This document shows positions 51,688 to 60,114 of a stretch of 64,000 bases of DNA, piece after piece. The stretch is from assembly GCA_002481545.1 (NCBI GenBank), contig DLEF01000057.1, forward strand, positions 6,539 to 70,538, written 5' to 3'. The notes below the pieces were generated by a model. It did not search any database. It saw only the letters and a program-made list of their open reading frames with translations, and was not told where the DNA came from. A program made the translations under genes and the position numbers. The stretch is from Cyanobacteria bacterium UBA7753. Lineage in GTDB: Bacteria > Cyanobacteriota > Vampirovibrionia > Gastranaerophilales > Gastranaerophilaceae. Every line of letters starts with the position of its first letter. Position 1 is the stretch's first letter.

Positions 51688-52116
51688 TTATACCAATTGA
51701 ATAAGTGCCATTTCAGTAGCATCACCACGTCTAGGAGGTAATCTGAAGATACGAGTGTAACCACCGTTTCTTGATTCATATTCCTTGCTGATAGTTGAGA
51801 ATAATTTTCTCAATACAGTTTGTGATACTAACTTTTTACCTTCTTCCATAGATTCGTAAACCTTTGCGGTTTCAGGATCCATGTACTTTCCTGTTTCTTT
51901 ATCAAAGATAAACTTAGCAGCTTGTCTGCGCGAATTTAAGTCACCTTTTTTAGCCAAAGTGATAATCCCTTCTGCATATGGTTTCAAAGCTTTTGCTCTT
52001 GCCATAGTAGTCTTGATTTCACCATGAGTAAACAATTCGGTAGCTAATGAACGCAACAAAGCTTTTCTTTGGTCTTGCGCCTTGCTAAGTGTATGTTTTT
52101 TAGTTTGGTGTCTCAT
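51688..52116 (-). CDS. rplQ: 50S ribosomal protein L17
   Basis: A 142-residue L17. The start (MRHQTKKHTLSKAQDQRKALLRSLATELFTHG) is typical although the second block is KKHTLSK rather than the more common RKLGR. The GEIKTTMARAKALKPYAEGIITLAKKGD block and the C-terminal GGYTRIFRLPPRRGDATEMALIQLV are clear. It has an insertion of about 20 residues in the middle (FDKETGKYMDPETAKVYESM), longer than the E. coli protein. Confidence 0.95.
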   Translation of the reverse strand: MRHQTKKHTLSKAQDQRKALLRSLATELFTHGEIKTTMARAKALKPYAEGIITLAKKGDLNSRRQAAKFIFDKETGKYMDPETAKVYESMEEGKKLVSQTVLRKLFSTISKEYESRNGGYTRIFRLPPRRGDATEMALIQLV

Positions 52117-52187
52117 TTTTATATTCCTTTATTTTACTATTTTTATTCCTATCGCCTAAACTAAGGTTTAAGCATAGGTGACAGTAA

Positions 52188-53204
52188 TTAGTCACCTATA
52201 AGAACATCGTTTTCATCTTCAACCGCATTTGGCATCAAATCTAAACCGTGTTCACGAAGTTTTTCTACAACTTCATCAGCTGATTTCTTACCGAAATTCT
52301 TGATACTGATTAAATCATTTTCAGATTTCTTTAATAATTCAGCCATTGTATCTATACTTGCTCTCTTCAAGCAATTATAAGCTCTTACTGATAATTCCAA
52401 ATCTTCAATCGTGATTGAAGGTTCTGCTTCAGCTTCTTCCTTAGGAGCCTCAGCCTCATCATCAATAATCATGCTGTTTGATTCGGAAGTTTCATAGTTT
52501 GACAATACCGGAGCATGACCGGAAATGCTTGAAATTTGAACGAAGTGTTCAATCAACAAGTCTGCAGCTTGAGTCAATGCAGTAACTACATCAACAGTAC
52601 CGTTAGACCAAATTTCAAGAGTCAACTTATCAAAGTCGATTGAATCACCGACACGAGCACTTTCAACATCATATTTTACACGTTTGATAGGCATGAATGT
52701 TGCATCGATTGGCAACAAGTCAACAGGAACACCCTCTTTGTTACGAGGAACATCATGAGGAACGTATCCTTTACCTGTCTCAACGGTAAATTCAGCGTGG
52801 AAGCTGCCGCCGTCAGCAATTGTACAAATTAACCAGTCAGGGTTAACGATTTTAACACCTGCAGGAAGTTGTATATCACTAGCTAATACCGGTCCCGGTC
52901 TGTCAATATCAATTCTCAAGGTTTGGGTTTCTTTTGAATCCATCTTGATTGATAATCCTTTTAAGTTCAACAAAACGTCAACAACATCTTCTTGAACACC
53001 AGGGATTGCAGTGTATTCGTGAGTAATACCTTCAATTCTTGCAGAGGTAACAGCCGTACCTTCAAGACTTGATAACAAAACTCTTCTTAAAGCGTTACCT
53101 ATGGTAATACCGAACCCTCTTTCCAAAGGGCTGATTACGAATTTACCATATTGTGAGCCATCAGAATATGTGGCGGTATTAACAGTTTTAATTTCTAAAT
53201 CCAT
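52188..53204 (-). CDS. rpoA: RNA polymerase alpha subunit
   Basis: A 338-residue alpha subunit. The N-terminal assembly domain (1-235) has FVISPLERGFGITIGNALRRVLLSSLEG. An acidic linker rich in Glu and Ala (about 245-265) leads to the C-terminal domain (about 268-325, LELSVRAYNCLKRASIDTMAELL, FGKKSADEVVEKL), which binds UP elements and activators. It is placed between rpsD and rplQ as in many bacteria. Confidence 0.97.
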   Translation of the reverse strand: MDLEIKTVNTATYSDGSQYGKFVISPLERGFGITIGNALRRVLLSSLEGTAVTSARIEGITHEYTAIPGVQEDVVDVLLNLKGLSIKMDSKETQTLRIDIDRPGPVLASDIQLPAGVKIVNPDWLICTIADGGSFHAEFTVETGKGYVPHDVPRNKEGVPVDLLPIDATFMPIKRVKYDVESARVGDSIDFDKLTLEIWSNGTVDVVTALTQAADLLIEHFVQISSISGHAPVLSNYETSESNSMIIDDEAEAPKEEAEAEPSITIEDLELSVRAYNCLKRASIDTMAELLKKSENDLISIKNFGKKSADEVVEKLREHGLDLMPNAVEDENDVLIGD

Positions 53205-53225
53205 TATAATTTCTCCTATCAGATT

Positions 53226-53828
53226 TTACTTAGAATAATACTCAATTACTAATTGTTCCTTAAAGTCAGGATCTAATTCTTCCCTTGAAGGAACTCTGTC
53301 AAAAGTAATCTTTAATGCATCACTATCAACTGTCATCCATGCCGGAGCACAAGACAAATCAATTGCTGACATAACTGTCTTCAAGTAATCTGAACTTTTT
53401 GACTTAACGGTAATAACATCTTCAGGCTTAATTAAGTAAGAAGGAATATCAACCTTTTTACCGTTTACTAAAACGTGACCGTGGTTAACAATCTGTCTTG
53501 ATTGTTTACGAGTAACGCCAAAACCTGCTCTGAATAATACGTTATCAAGTCTGGATTCCAAAATTTGTAAAAGAATCGTACCCGTTACGCCTTTTCTTCT
53601 TGCAGCTTCATTATAGTATTTAGCAAATTGTTTTTCGCTTACTAAATATGTCATTCTGATTTTTTGTTTTTCATTTAAGTGAATTGCATATTCTGAAAGT
53701 TTCTTTCTTACTGCGCCATGCTGACCTGAAGCATTTTGTCTCATAGAAGAAGTTAACTTTCTGTTTGATAAATCTTTTACCCCGTAGTTACGGAATAATT
53801 TATTCGTAGGTCCTGTATATCTTGCCAT
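53226..53828 (-). CDS. rpsD: 30S ribosomal protein S4
   Basis: A 200-residue S4, a primary 16S rRNA binder. It is the zinc-free form (no CxxC cluster), opening MARYTGPTNKLFRNYGV, with LRxNVLFRAGF-type S4 domain (SRLDNVLFRAGFGVTRKQSRQIVNHGHVLVNGKKV). ATG 53828 behind AAAAGGAG is the start; the open frame reaches 53906 through a GC-rich leader that is not coding. In Cyanobacteria rpsD is usually outside this operon, so its place between rpsK and rpoA differs from that group. Confidence 0.96.
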   Translation of the reverse strand: MARYTGPTNKLFRNYGVKDLSNRKLTSSMRQNASGQHGAVRKKLSEYAIHLNEKQKIRMTYLVSEKQFAKYYNEAARRKGVTGTILLQILESRLDNVLFRAGFGVTRKQSRQIVNHGHVLVNGKKVDIPSYLIKPEDVITVKSKSSDYLKTVMSAIDLSCAPAWMTVDSDALKITFDRVPSREELDPDFKEQLVIEYYSK

Positions 53829-53937
53829 ATTTTCTCCTTTTCCGGCCGGGCATCTATGGTTTGTCCGTTTGGCGGCGGTCAAGCCCCGACCATTGTCAAC
53901 AAGCATTTAGCCGTTGAATGTGTTACATCATACGTGA
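53829..53937 (-). other. GC-rich leader between rpsK and rpsD
   Basis: These 109 bases are much richer in GC than the surrounding genes (GGTCGGGG, GACCGCCGCC, GCCCGGCCGG on the minus strand). Short stems can be drawn: GGTC/GACC around GGGGCTT, CAAC/GTTG, and CCGGCC self-pairing just before the rpsD binding site. S4 autoregulates its operon through such RNA in other bacteria, so a regulatory role is possible, but no known S4 leader consensus was matched. Confidence 0.4.
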
Positions 53938-54324
53938 TTATACACGTCTTTTCTTTGGTGGACGACATCCGTTGTGCGGAATAGGTGTAACGTCCTTAAT
54001 CAAGGTAATTTCCAAACCTGCTGCTTGGATTGCTCTGATAGCAGTTTCACGACCTGAACCAGGTCCTTTGATATAAACTTCTACCTTCTTCATACCTTGG
54101 TCTATTGATTTCTTAGCAACTAATTCAGCTGCTGATTGTGCTGCAAACGGAGTACCCTTTCTTGCACCTTTAAAACCTGTTGCACCTGCAGTAGCCCAAG
54201 CAATTGCATTACCTTGAGTATCTGTAGAAGTAACAATAGTATTATTAAAAGTAGATTGGATATGTACTACACCTTGCAATACATTCTTCTTTTCTTTTTT
54301 CTTTGTTGTTTTTGGTCTTGCCAT
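53938..54324 (-). CDS. rpsK: 30S ribosomal protein S11
   Basis: A 128-residue S11 of the platform. Seen: GVVHIQSTFNNTIVTSTDTQGNAIAWATAG, FKGARKGTPFAAQSAA and the basic C-terminal VTPIPHNGCRPPKKRRV. It follows rpsM by 33 bases. Confidence 0.97.
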   Translation of the reverse strand: MARPKTTKKKEKKNVLQGVVHIQSTFNNTIVTSTDTQGNAIAWATAGATGFKGARKGTPFAAQSAAELVAKKSIDQGMKKVEVYIKGPGSGRETAIRAIQAAGLEITLIKDVTPIPHNGCRPPKKRRV

Positions 54325-54357
54325 TTTTATTTCCTCTATATTTTGCTATTTATTTCT

Positions 54358-54729
54358 CTATACTGTTTTTTTCTTAGCGATAGGTCCTGACTTTTTACCG
54401 CGTCTTGTTCTTGCGTTAGTCTTTGTTCTTTGACCTCTTGCAGGAAGATTTCTTTTATGTCTCATTCCTCTGTAAGAGTTGATTTCTTGTAAACGTTTGA
54501 TGTTTACGGAAACTTCTCTTCTCAAGTCACCTTCAATATGATAGTTTGAAAGTTCGTTTCTTAACAGTTTAATATCTTCATCCGTTAAATCATCTGTTCT
54601 TAAATCAGGTGATATTTTGGTTGCTTCCAATATTTTCTTAGCTCTGGTTGGTCCTATTCCGTAGATATAGGTTAAAGCTATTTCCATTCTTTTGTTACGA
54701 GGTAAGTCTACCCCTACTAATCTTGCCAT
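54358..54729 (-). CDS. rpsM: 30S ribosomal protein S13
   Basis: A 123-residue S13 of the head. The N-terminal MARLVGVDLPRNKRMEIALTYIYGIG, the helix-two-turn-helix, and the C-terminal YRGMRHKRNLPARGQRTKTNARTRRGK are characteristic. The 153-base gap to rpmJ upstream contains a TCGGAT/ATCCGA hairpin (about 54751-54772), part of a leader. The start has AAGGAG. Confidence 0.97.
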   Translation of the reverse strand: MARLVGVDLPRNKRMEIALTYIYGIGPTRAKKILEATKISPDLRTDDLTDEDIKLLRNELSNYHIEGDLRREVSVNIKRLQEINSYRGMRHKRNLPARGQRTKTNARTRRGKKSGPIAKKKTV

Positions 54730-54882
54730 TTATTTTCTCCTTATGTTTTGGCTCGGATATATTTTTATCCGACTGTTGTTAGATTTTTTTGGGTAAGAGG
54801 CTTAAATACTTCCTCTCCACCTGCCGATTATTTAATCTCTCCGCAAGTTCAAGAGCATTTAAGACTTATGCCTTTATTTGAA

Positions 54883-54996
54883 CTAACCTTGTCTTTGTTT
54901 GTGTTTAGGGTTTTCGCAAATAACTGCAACTCTGCCTTTTCTCTTAATAACCTTGCACTTGTCGCACATAGGTTTTACTGATGATCTGATTTTCAT
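54883..54996 (-). CDS. rpmJ: 50S ribosomal protein L36
   Basis: A 37-residue L36, too short for many gene finders. Translation gives MKIRSSVKPMCDKCKVIKRK then GRVAVICENPKHKQRQG. The zinc ligands C-x2-C...C-x4-H (Cys11, Cys14, Cys27, His32) are intact, so it is the zinc-binding form. It lies between infA (29 bases) and rpsM, the standard order. Confidence 0.96.
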   Translation of the reverse strand: MKIRSSVKPMCDKCKVIKRKGRVAVICENPKHKQRQG

Positions 54997-55024
54997 TTTT
55001 CTATTCCTTATATTTGTGTATTGC

Positions 55025-55240
55025 CTATTTTAATCTGAAGGTAATTCTGCCCTTTGTTAAATCGTAAGGAGTCATTTCGACTTTTACTTTGTCCCCCGGT
55101 AAAATTCTGATAAAGTTTTTTCTGATTTTACCCGAGATGTGAGCCAGAATTTCATGTCCGTTTTCAAGTTCAACTCTGAACATTGCGTTCGGCATTGATT
55201 CTAATATCTTACCTTCTACTTCTATTACGTCTTTTGCCAT
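55025..55240 (-). CDS. infA: Translation initiation factor IF-1
   Basis: A 71-residue OB-fold protein that binds the ribosomal A site at initiation. The conserved VIEVEGKILESMPNAMFRVELENGHEILAHISGKIRKNFIRILPGDKV is complete. It is the first gene of this cluster in the window; secY, adk and map, often upstream, are not present. The AT-rich upstream DNA contains a promoter-like pair. Confidence 0.97.
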   Translation of the reverse strand: MAKDVIEVEGKILESMPNAMFRVELENGHEILAHISGKIRKNFIRILPGDKVKVEMTPYDLTKGRITFRLK

Positions 55241-55305
55241 ATATTGTTTGCTTTTCCTTTTTTATTTCGACTAAATATCAGAGTACATACTTGTACCCTT
55301 TTTAC

Positions 55306-55333
55306 ATTTTATTTACTAAATCTTTGAATGCAA
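55306..55333 (-). promoter_or_regulatory. Possible promoter of the infA operon
   Basis: On the minus strand TTGCAT (complement of 55328-55333) and TAAAAT (complement of 55306-55311) are 16 bases apart, about 66 bases before the infA ATG. The region from 55241 to 55527 is otherwise AT-rich with no gene. Confidence 0.35.
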
Positions 55334-55527
55334 GCATTTTTAGTACAATTCGGAATGTTTGTAAAGAATTATTACTAATTGTTTATTTAAAAATAGCACA
55401 CAAACAATATTGAAAAGAACATGCAAAACATAATAATATTGCTTAATTTCAAAGAATTTTTATGATTTTATTTTCACGATAAATTATTTTAATTTTATAA
55501 AAACAATCAGGCTTGTCTGAGTTTATG

Positions 55528-55805
55528 TTCTTATAATTTTGATTATCGGAAGTTGAAGGCACTAAGATACTAAGACACTAGGGCACTAAGGAACCGCTCC
55601 GCGGGTACACCCCTCACCCGCCTTCGGCACCCTCTCCCACAAAGGAGAGAGGGGATTAACCGTTGCATTAGCAACGGTTTAGATTTTGCATAAGCAAAAT
55701 CTAAAGTCTCGCCCCTACCTGCGGGAGAGACCGCAGCTGTTGTGTTAAAGCAATTACAGATGCGAGTGAGGGGGATTGACTTCTTATAATCAAAATTATA
55801 AGAAC
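55528..55805. mobile_element. 278-bp miniature element with perfect 20-bp terminal inverted repeats
   Basis: The left end at 55528-55547 is the exact reverse complement of the right end at 55786-55805 (GTTCTTATAATTTTGATTAT). The inside has no gene. It contains CACTAAG-type direct repeats (55559-55592), a REP-like pair CCCCTCACCCG (55608) and GCGAGTGAGGGG (about 55762), CCTCTCCC/GGAGAGAGG, and two near-perfect hairpins: AACCGTTGC-ATTA-GCAACGGTT (55658-55679) and TTTAGATTTTGC-ATAA-GCAAAATCTAAA (55678-55705). It is markedly GC-richer than its flanks. No clear target duplication is seen. The structure fits a MITE or composite REP element. Confidence 0.75.
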
Positions 55806-55818
55806 AACTTATTAAAAA

Positions 55819-56658
55819 TTATTTTTTCTTCTGATTACTGTCTCGGTTTTGTTTATTGAAAAATTTACTCATACTGTTGGATAAACCGACATTCTGAATC
55901 ATTAAATTATATTTTCTTATCTCCGCAATATTAGCGTTTTCATCCAGCAAATCACGTCCTTTATTCACATCTACATGCGGAGTTATTTCATTTTTGCCCG
56001 AATTGTCAGGTAAAGAATTTCCCTCCTGTGCCAACTCCTGCGCATATTTTTCATCCAATTTTCTGATAATCAAATCAATATCGTTATCGGTCATTATGTT
56101 ATAACTTGCACCGATTTCACGGACGGAAAGTCCTGCAGGAAATGTATAGAGACACTGTATTGAAAATTTATCGTTTTCGGACAGGCTGACAACTCCGTAT
56201 TTGTGAGGAGTGTACATAATGTCTGATTCATAAGGACTGTGTCCGAGTCCGAGAGCGTGCCCGACTTCATGCAGAATTGTATGATAAACTTCTGACTCGG
56301 AATTATACGCCTGATGTACACGCCCGTCGGTTAACCCGATGGATACTTCGGCACCGTATAATCTCTGTAAATTATCATAATTAAATTGACAATGCCCGAG
56401 AGCTTTCCTGTCTACACGACGCCAATCAACATTTATTTGCGAACTTAACAAATTGTCAACAAGATGAAACCTTATAAGCCCTTGTCCTGCCTGCTCCCAC
56501 TCGTTCAAAGCTTTTATTACAAGTTTACGATATGTTGCATCCTCACCTTGTTTAGAATAAAACTTCATAGGGGCAATATACACGGCAATAGGCATTCTCG
56601 GCCACTTCATTAAGTACCCGTGTTTAACACTTTCGTTAAGATAGCTTTTTATTTCCAT
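55819..56658 (-). CDS. Matrixin-type zinc metalloprotease
   Basis: A 279-residue metalloprotease of the matrixin/M10-like clan. The zinc site HEVGHALGLGH (His130, Glu131, His134, His140) and the Met-turn DIMY (Met148) are complete, preceded by an astacin/matrixin-like fold (ATYRKLVIKALNEWEQAGQGLIRF). The C-terminal third is polar and probably disordered. No signal peptide or propeptide cysteine switch is seen, which is odd for a family that is normally secreted. A TATACAAT lies only about eight bases before the ATG and no binding site is present, so the message may be nearly leaderless. Divergent from ebfC. Confidence 0.88.
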   Translation of the reverse strand: MEIKSYLNESVKHGYLMKWPRMPIAVYIAPMKFYSKQGEDATYRKLVIKALNEWEQAGQGLIRFHLVDNLLSSQINVDWRRVDRKALGHCQFNYDNLQRLYGAEVSIGLTDGRVHQAYNSESEVYHTILHEVGHALGLGHSPYESDIMYTPHKYGVVSLSENDKFSIQCLYTFPAGLSVREIGASYNIMTDNDIDLIIRKLDEKYAQELAQEGNSLPDNSGKNEITPHVDVNKGRDLLDENANIAEIRKYNLMIQNVGLSNSMSKFFNKQNRDSNQKKK

Positions 56659-56712
56659 ATTTTTATTGTATAATAAAAAATACCGTGAATAAAACTTTTA
56701 GGAGGAAGGTTT

Positions 56713-57045
56713 ATGAATATAATGCAAATGATGCAGCAAGCACAAAATATTCAAAAGAAATTAAAATCAGTACAAGAAGAACTCGCGGCATCCGAAGTTG
56801 AAGGCGAAGCTCTCGGCGGAGCCGTAAAAGTAGTATGCGACGGACAGGGTAAATTCAAATCAATCAAATTATCTGCCGAACTCATCAACCCTGATAACCC
56901 TGAATCGGTAGATGAAGATACTATTGAAACTCTGGAAGACGCAATCATAACCGCCATTACCCAAACAACAAAGAAGGCAACCGATGAAATGGAAGCAAAA
57001 GTAAAATCGGTAACAGGCGGAATAAGTATCCCGGGACTTTGCTAA
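56713..57045 (+). CDS. YbaB/EbfC family nucleoid-associated protein
   Basis: A 110-residue DNA-binding protein of the YbaB/EbfC family. Seen: MQQAQNIQKKLKSVQEELA, GGAVKVVCDGQGKFKSIKLS and DTIETLEDAIITAITQTTKKA. It forms dimers that bind curved DNA. The place just upstream of recR is conserved in many bacteria. The start has AGGAGGAAGG, a strong site. A hairpin follows. Confidence 0.94.
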   Translation: MNIMQMMQQAQNIQKKLKSVQEELAASEVEGEALGGAVKVVCDGQGKFKSIKLSAELINPDNPESVDEDTIETLEDAIITAITQTTKKATDEMEAKVKSVTGGISIPGLC

Positions 57046-57068
57046 GAGTACTACATAAAACAGTTATT

Positions 57069-57105
57069 AAAACGGTTGTCAGGCATGCAAGCAGGCAGCC
57101 GTTTT
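57069..57105 (+). terminator. Hairpin after the EbfC gene
   Basis: AAAACGGTTGTC (57069-57080) pairs with GGCAGCCGTTTT (57094-57105), 12 pairs with two G-U, and is followed by ATTATCTT. A moderate terminator, so recR may depend partly on read-through or its own promoter. Confidence 0.6.
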
Positions 57106-57172
57106 ATTATCTTAACTTGATTTATTAAGACCGATTAGGTATTATTTTAGTGGAGAGGGGTTAAAAAGGGTT

Positions 57173-57769
57173 ATGATTTATCCGAAACCGATAGCAACAT
57201 TGATAGAATATTTCCAAAAATTTCCGTCCGTAGGTCCGAAATCGGCACAAAGGATGGCTTTTCAGGTATTAAAAATGCCGTTAGACGAGGTTAAGAAATT
57301 TGCGGATGCTATAGTTGAAGCAAAAACACAGACATGCTCCTGTGAGATTTGTTTTAATCTTTCCAACACAAGCCCTTGCGAAATCTGCCAATCTACAAAA
57401 CGTGACAGATCAACAATTTGTGTTGTAGCGGAACCGAAGGACTTAATCGCTATAGAAAAAACAAACGAATACCACGGACTCTATCACGTATTGCAAGGCT
57501 TAATCTCCCCTATGGAAGGTATCGGAGCGGACGATATAAGAATAAAAGAACTGCTTACAAGATTGGCAAACGATGAAGTCAAGGAAATTATACTTGCACT
57601 TTCCCCATCGGTTGAAGGAGAGGCAACAAGTATGTATCTTACAAAACTCATTAAACCGTTCGGGATAAAGATATCAAGAATAGCGTTCGGACTTCCTGTA
57701 GGCTCCGATATTGAATATGCCGACGAAATAACAATTGTAAAAGCTTTAGAGGGCAGACACGAAGTATAG
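57173..57769 (+). CDS. recR: Recombination protein RecR
   Basis: A 198-residue recombination mediator working with RecF/RecO to load RecA at gaps. The helix-hairpin-helix (LPSVGPKSAQRMAFQ-like, here FPSVGPKSAQRMAF), the C4 zinc finger (CSCEIC...CEIC, about 57-75) and the Toprim domain (ICVVAEPKDLIAIEKT) are present; the C-terminal Walker-B-like region IAFGLPVGSDIEYAD follows. Length is normal. Confidence 0.97.
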   Translation: MIYPKPIATLIEYFQKFPSVGPKSAQRMAFQVLKMPLDEVKKFADAIVEAKTQTCSCEICFNLSNTSPCEICQSTKRDRSTICVVAEPKDLIAIEKTNEYHGLYHVLQGLISPMEGIGADDIRIKELLTRLANDEVKEIILALSPSVEGEATSMYLTKLIKPFGIKISRIAFGLPVGSDIEYADEITIVKALEGRHEV

Positions 57770-57817
57770 CATTTAGAGCTATTGAAAAGTTTTGACTTAT
57801 AATTAATAATATTATTT

Positions 57818-58753
57818 ATGAATACGATATTAGAAATTAAAGATTTATATGTAGAATACAAAACCGCAGGCGTAAACAGCACAAAGACAACAAAAGCGGT
57901 GAACGGAGTTTCTCTAAATATAAAAGAGGGCGAAATATTTGCAATTGCAGGAGAATCGGGCTGCGGAAAATCGACATTAGCCAAAGCCATAATGAGACTT
58001 GTACCCGTAAAATCAGGGCAAATACTCTATATGGGGAAAGACATTAATACCTACTCTAAAGAAGAGCTAAAAGAATACAGAAAAAATGTCCAAATGGTAT
58101 TTCAAAATCCGTATTCAAGCCTCGATCCAAAGATGAAAATATCGCAAATATTGGCAGAGCCTTTAAAGATAAATACAAATTTATCTAAAAACGAAATAAA
58201 AGATAAAGTTGAAAATATTATAACAAAAGTCGGACTTGATAAAACACAGTTAGAACTGTATCCGCATGAGCTTTCGGGCGGACAGAGACAGAGAATTGCC
58301 ATTGCAAGAGCATTGATATTAGAACCAAAAGTTATTATAGCGGATGAACCCGTCAGTGCATTGGATGCAAGCATTCAGGCGCAAATACTCAATATGCTGA
58401 ATGACCTTAAAACAGAATACAACCTTACACTTGTATTTATTTCGCATGATTTGAGTGTTATTAAATTTCTCTCGGACAGAATAGCTATTATGTATTTAGG
58501 TGAAATTATGGAGTACGGAACAAAGGAAGAAGTCTTCAACAATCCGGCACATCCTTACACAAAGGCGTTATTAAATTCCGTTCCTAAATACGGGAAAAAG
58601 ACGGAGGAGTTTTTGTCGGGTGATATTCCGTATGAACTGCCAAAAGGGTGCAAGTTTTCCTCCAGATGTAAATTTTCAACCGACGAATGCGACCTAAAAT
58701 GTCCCGAATTTACCTCTCTGTCGGATACACATTGCGTAAGATGTATACTATAA
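57818..58753 (+). CDS. Oligopeptide/dipeptide ABC transporter ATP-binding protein
   Basis: A 311-residue ABC ATPase of the OppF/DppF type. Walker A GESGCGKST, signature LSGGQRQRIAIARAL, Walker B VIIADEPVSALD and H-loop SHDLS are complete. The C-terminal oligopeptide-transporter extension (HPYTKALLNSVPKY, then a cysteine-rich KGCKFSSRCKFS...CDLKCPEF...HCVRC) is typical and may bind an iron-sulphur cluster. No permease, binding protein or second ATPase is nearby, so the rest of the transporter is elsewhere. No clear binding site precedes the ATG. Confidence 0.9.
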   Translation: MNTILEIKDLYVEYKTAGVNSTKTTKAVNGVSLNIKEGEIFAIAGESGCGKSTLAKAIMRLVPVKSGQILYMGKDINTYSKEELKEYRKNVQMVFQNPYSSLDPKMKISQILAEPLKINTNLSKNEIKDKVENIITKVGLDKTQLELYPHELSGGQRQRIAIARALILEPKVIIADEPVSALDASIQAQILNMLNDLKTEYNLTLVFISHDLSVIKFLSDRIAIMYLGEIMEYGTKEEVFNNPAHPYTKALLNSVPKYGKKTEEFLSGDIPYELPKGCKFSSRCKFSTDECDLKCPEFTSLSDTHCVRCIL

Positions 58754-58883
58754 CGGCATGATAGCTATATATTATACCAAATTAATGTAATATATACGGC
58801 AATTTTATATAAAATATTAGTAAAAATGTTAATACATATCGTATTTATTTTAATAAACACTAGTAAAATAACCTGGCCCATGG

Positions 58884-58889
58884 TATAAT
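58884..58889 (+). promoter_or_regulatory. Extended -10 promoter of rpsA
   Basis: TGGTATAAT (TGn plus a perfect TATAAT) lies 37 bases before the rpsA GTG. No good -35 is seen, which fits an extended -10 promoter. Confidence 0.6.
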
Positions 58890-58926
58890 AAGGATATACA
58901 TTGCGAGAATATTAGGAGAAAATATA

Positions 58927-60036
58927 GTGATTGAGGATATTACTAACACGGATTTCGAGGAATTATTGAAAAAGTATGAGTACAATTTTAAAGTCGGAGA
59001 CTTAGTCAAGGGAACGGTTTACGGCTTTGATTCGGAAGGCGCTGTCGTCGATATTGGCGGGAAATCCGCAGCCGTTGTACCGACGAAAGAAATTTCATCG
59101 GACAACAGAAAGCCTGAAGAAGTACTTGAAAAAGGCAAAGAATATGAATTTTTAATCATATCTGATGCTGATGAAAACGGGAAATTCCTGTTATCAAGAA
59201 AGAAAGTAGACTTGTTCTACGCTTGGCAAGAACTCAAGAAACTTAAAGAAGCGAACGAAATCATCAAAGGTGAAGTCGTCCAAGTTGTCAGAGGCGGTTT
59301 GCTTGTTGATATTATCGGAGTTAAAGGATTCGTTCCTTCAAGCCAAATCCAAAGCAGAGGACAAGAATATAAAGTCGGTGATAAGATTGAAGTTAAAATC
59401 ATTTCACTTGATGAAGAACACAACAACTTCGTTCTTTCCAACAAAAAGGTTTACAGCGATTCAATCGAATCGGCTAAGGATGAAATATTCAGCCAGATTG
59501 AAGTCGGACAAGTTATTAAAGGCCGCGTAGTCAGAATCACTGATTTCGGTGCATTTATTGATATCGGCGGTTTTGATTGCTTATTGCCGTTGTCACAAAT
59601 CTCTTGGAAATGGATTGAACATCCGACAGACTTACTCAAGATAGGTGAAGAAATTGAAGTCGGCGTATTCGATGTTGATGTTGCAAAACAACGTATCACA
59701 TTGAGTTTGAAATCAATCACGCCTGATCCTTGGGAAGCAGCATCAAAAGAGATTAAGGAAGGCGAATTTAGAGAAGGTTTAATCACTAGAATTAAACCGT
59801 TCGGTGCTTTCGTAGAAATCTACGACGGAGTAGAGGCTCTCTTACCGCACAATGAATTGGTAGAATATCAAAACTCTAATAACGTCATCTTGAACGTTGG
59901 AGACAAGATTAACGTTTGCGTTTTGAAATTCAATCCTCAAGATAAGAGAATTTCTTTAGGTTTCCACGCTCCTGAAGAAAAGAAGGAAGAAAAAGCGGAA
60001 GAACCTAAGAAAGAGGATGAAACTTCCGAAGAGTAA
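58927..60036 (+). CDS. rpsA: 30S ribosomal protein S1 (four S1 domains)
   Basis: A 369-residue S1-type RNA-binding protein. Four S1 (OB) domains follow one another, beginning near KVGDLVKGTVYGFD (22), NEIIKGEVVQVVRGGLLVDI (108), VGQVIKGRVVRITDFGAFIDI (192) and REGLITRIKPFGAFVEI (277), then an acidic Lys/Glu tail. E. coli S1 has six domains; shorter forms occur in Cyanobacteria and Gram-positives. The start is GTG 58927, with TAGGAGA eight bases upstream. It recruits mRNA to the ribosome. A strong terminator follows. Confidence 0.92.
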   Translation: MIEDITNTDFEELLKKYEYNFKVGDLVKGTVYGFDSEGAVVDIGGKSAAVVPTKEISSDNRKPEEVLEKGKEYEFLIISDADENGKFLLSRKKVDLFYAWQELKKLKEANEIIKGEVVQVVRGGLLVDIIGVKGFVPSSQIQSRGQEYKVGDKIEVKIISLDEEHNNFVLSNKKVYSDSIESAKDEIFSQIEVGQVIKGRVVRITDFGAFIDIGGFDCLLPLSQISWKWIEHPTDLLKIGEEIEVGVFDVDVAKQRITLSLKSITPDPWEAASKEIKEGEFREGLITRIKPFGAFVEIYDGVEALLPHNELVEYQNSNNVILNVGDKINVCVLKFNPQDKRISLGFHAPEEKKEEKAEEPKKEDETSEE

Positions 60037-60060
60037 AAACAATTACGACATAACAAACAG

Positions 60061-60095
60061 AAAAGGATTTGGTTATAAAAATCAAATCCTTTTTT
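60061..60095 (+). terminator. Terminator shared by rpsA and xerC
   Basis: AAAAGGATTTG (60061-60071) pairs with CAAATCCTTTT (60083-60093) around an 11-base loop, with a T6 run after it on the plus strand and an A/T run on the other side. It lies between convergent genes and can work in both directions. Confidence 0.85.
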
Positions 60096-60114
60096 ATATT
60101 ATACATTTCTATTT

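Noticed and set aside
53829..53906. Longer S4 protein beginning upstream of 53828
   Set aside because: The extra residues do not match any S4 N-terminus, and AAAAGGAG directly precedes ATG 53828.
55556..55780. Small gene inside the 278-bp element
   Set aside because: All frames are interrupted and the content is dominated by palindromes.
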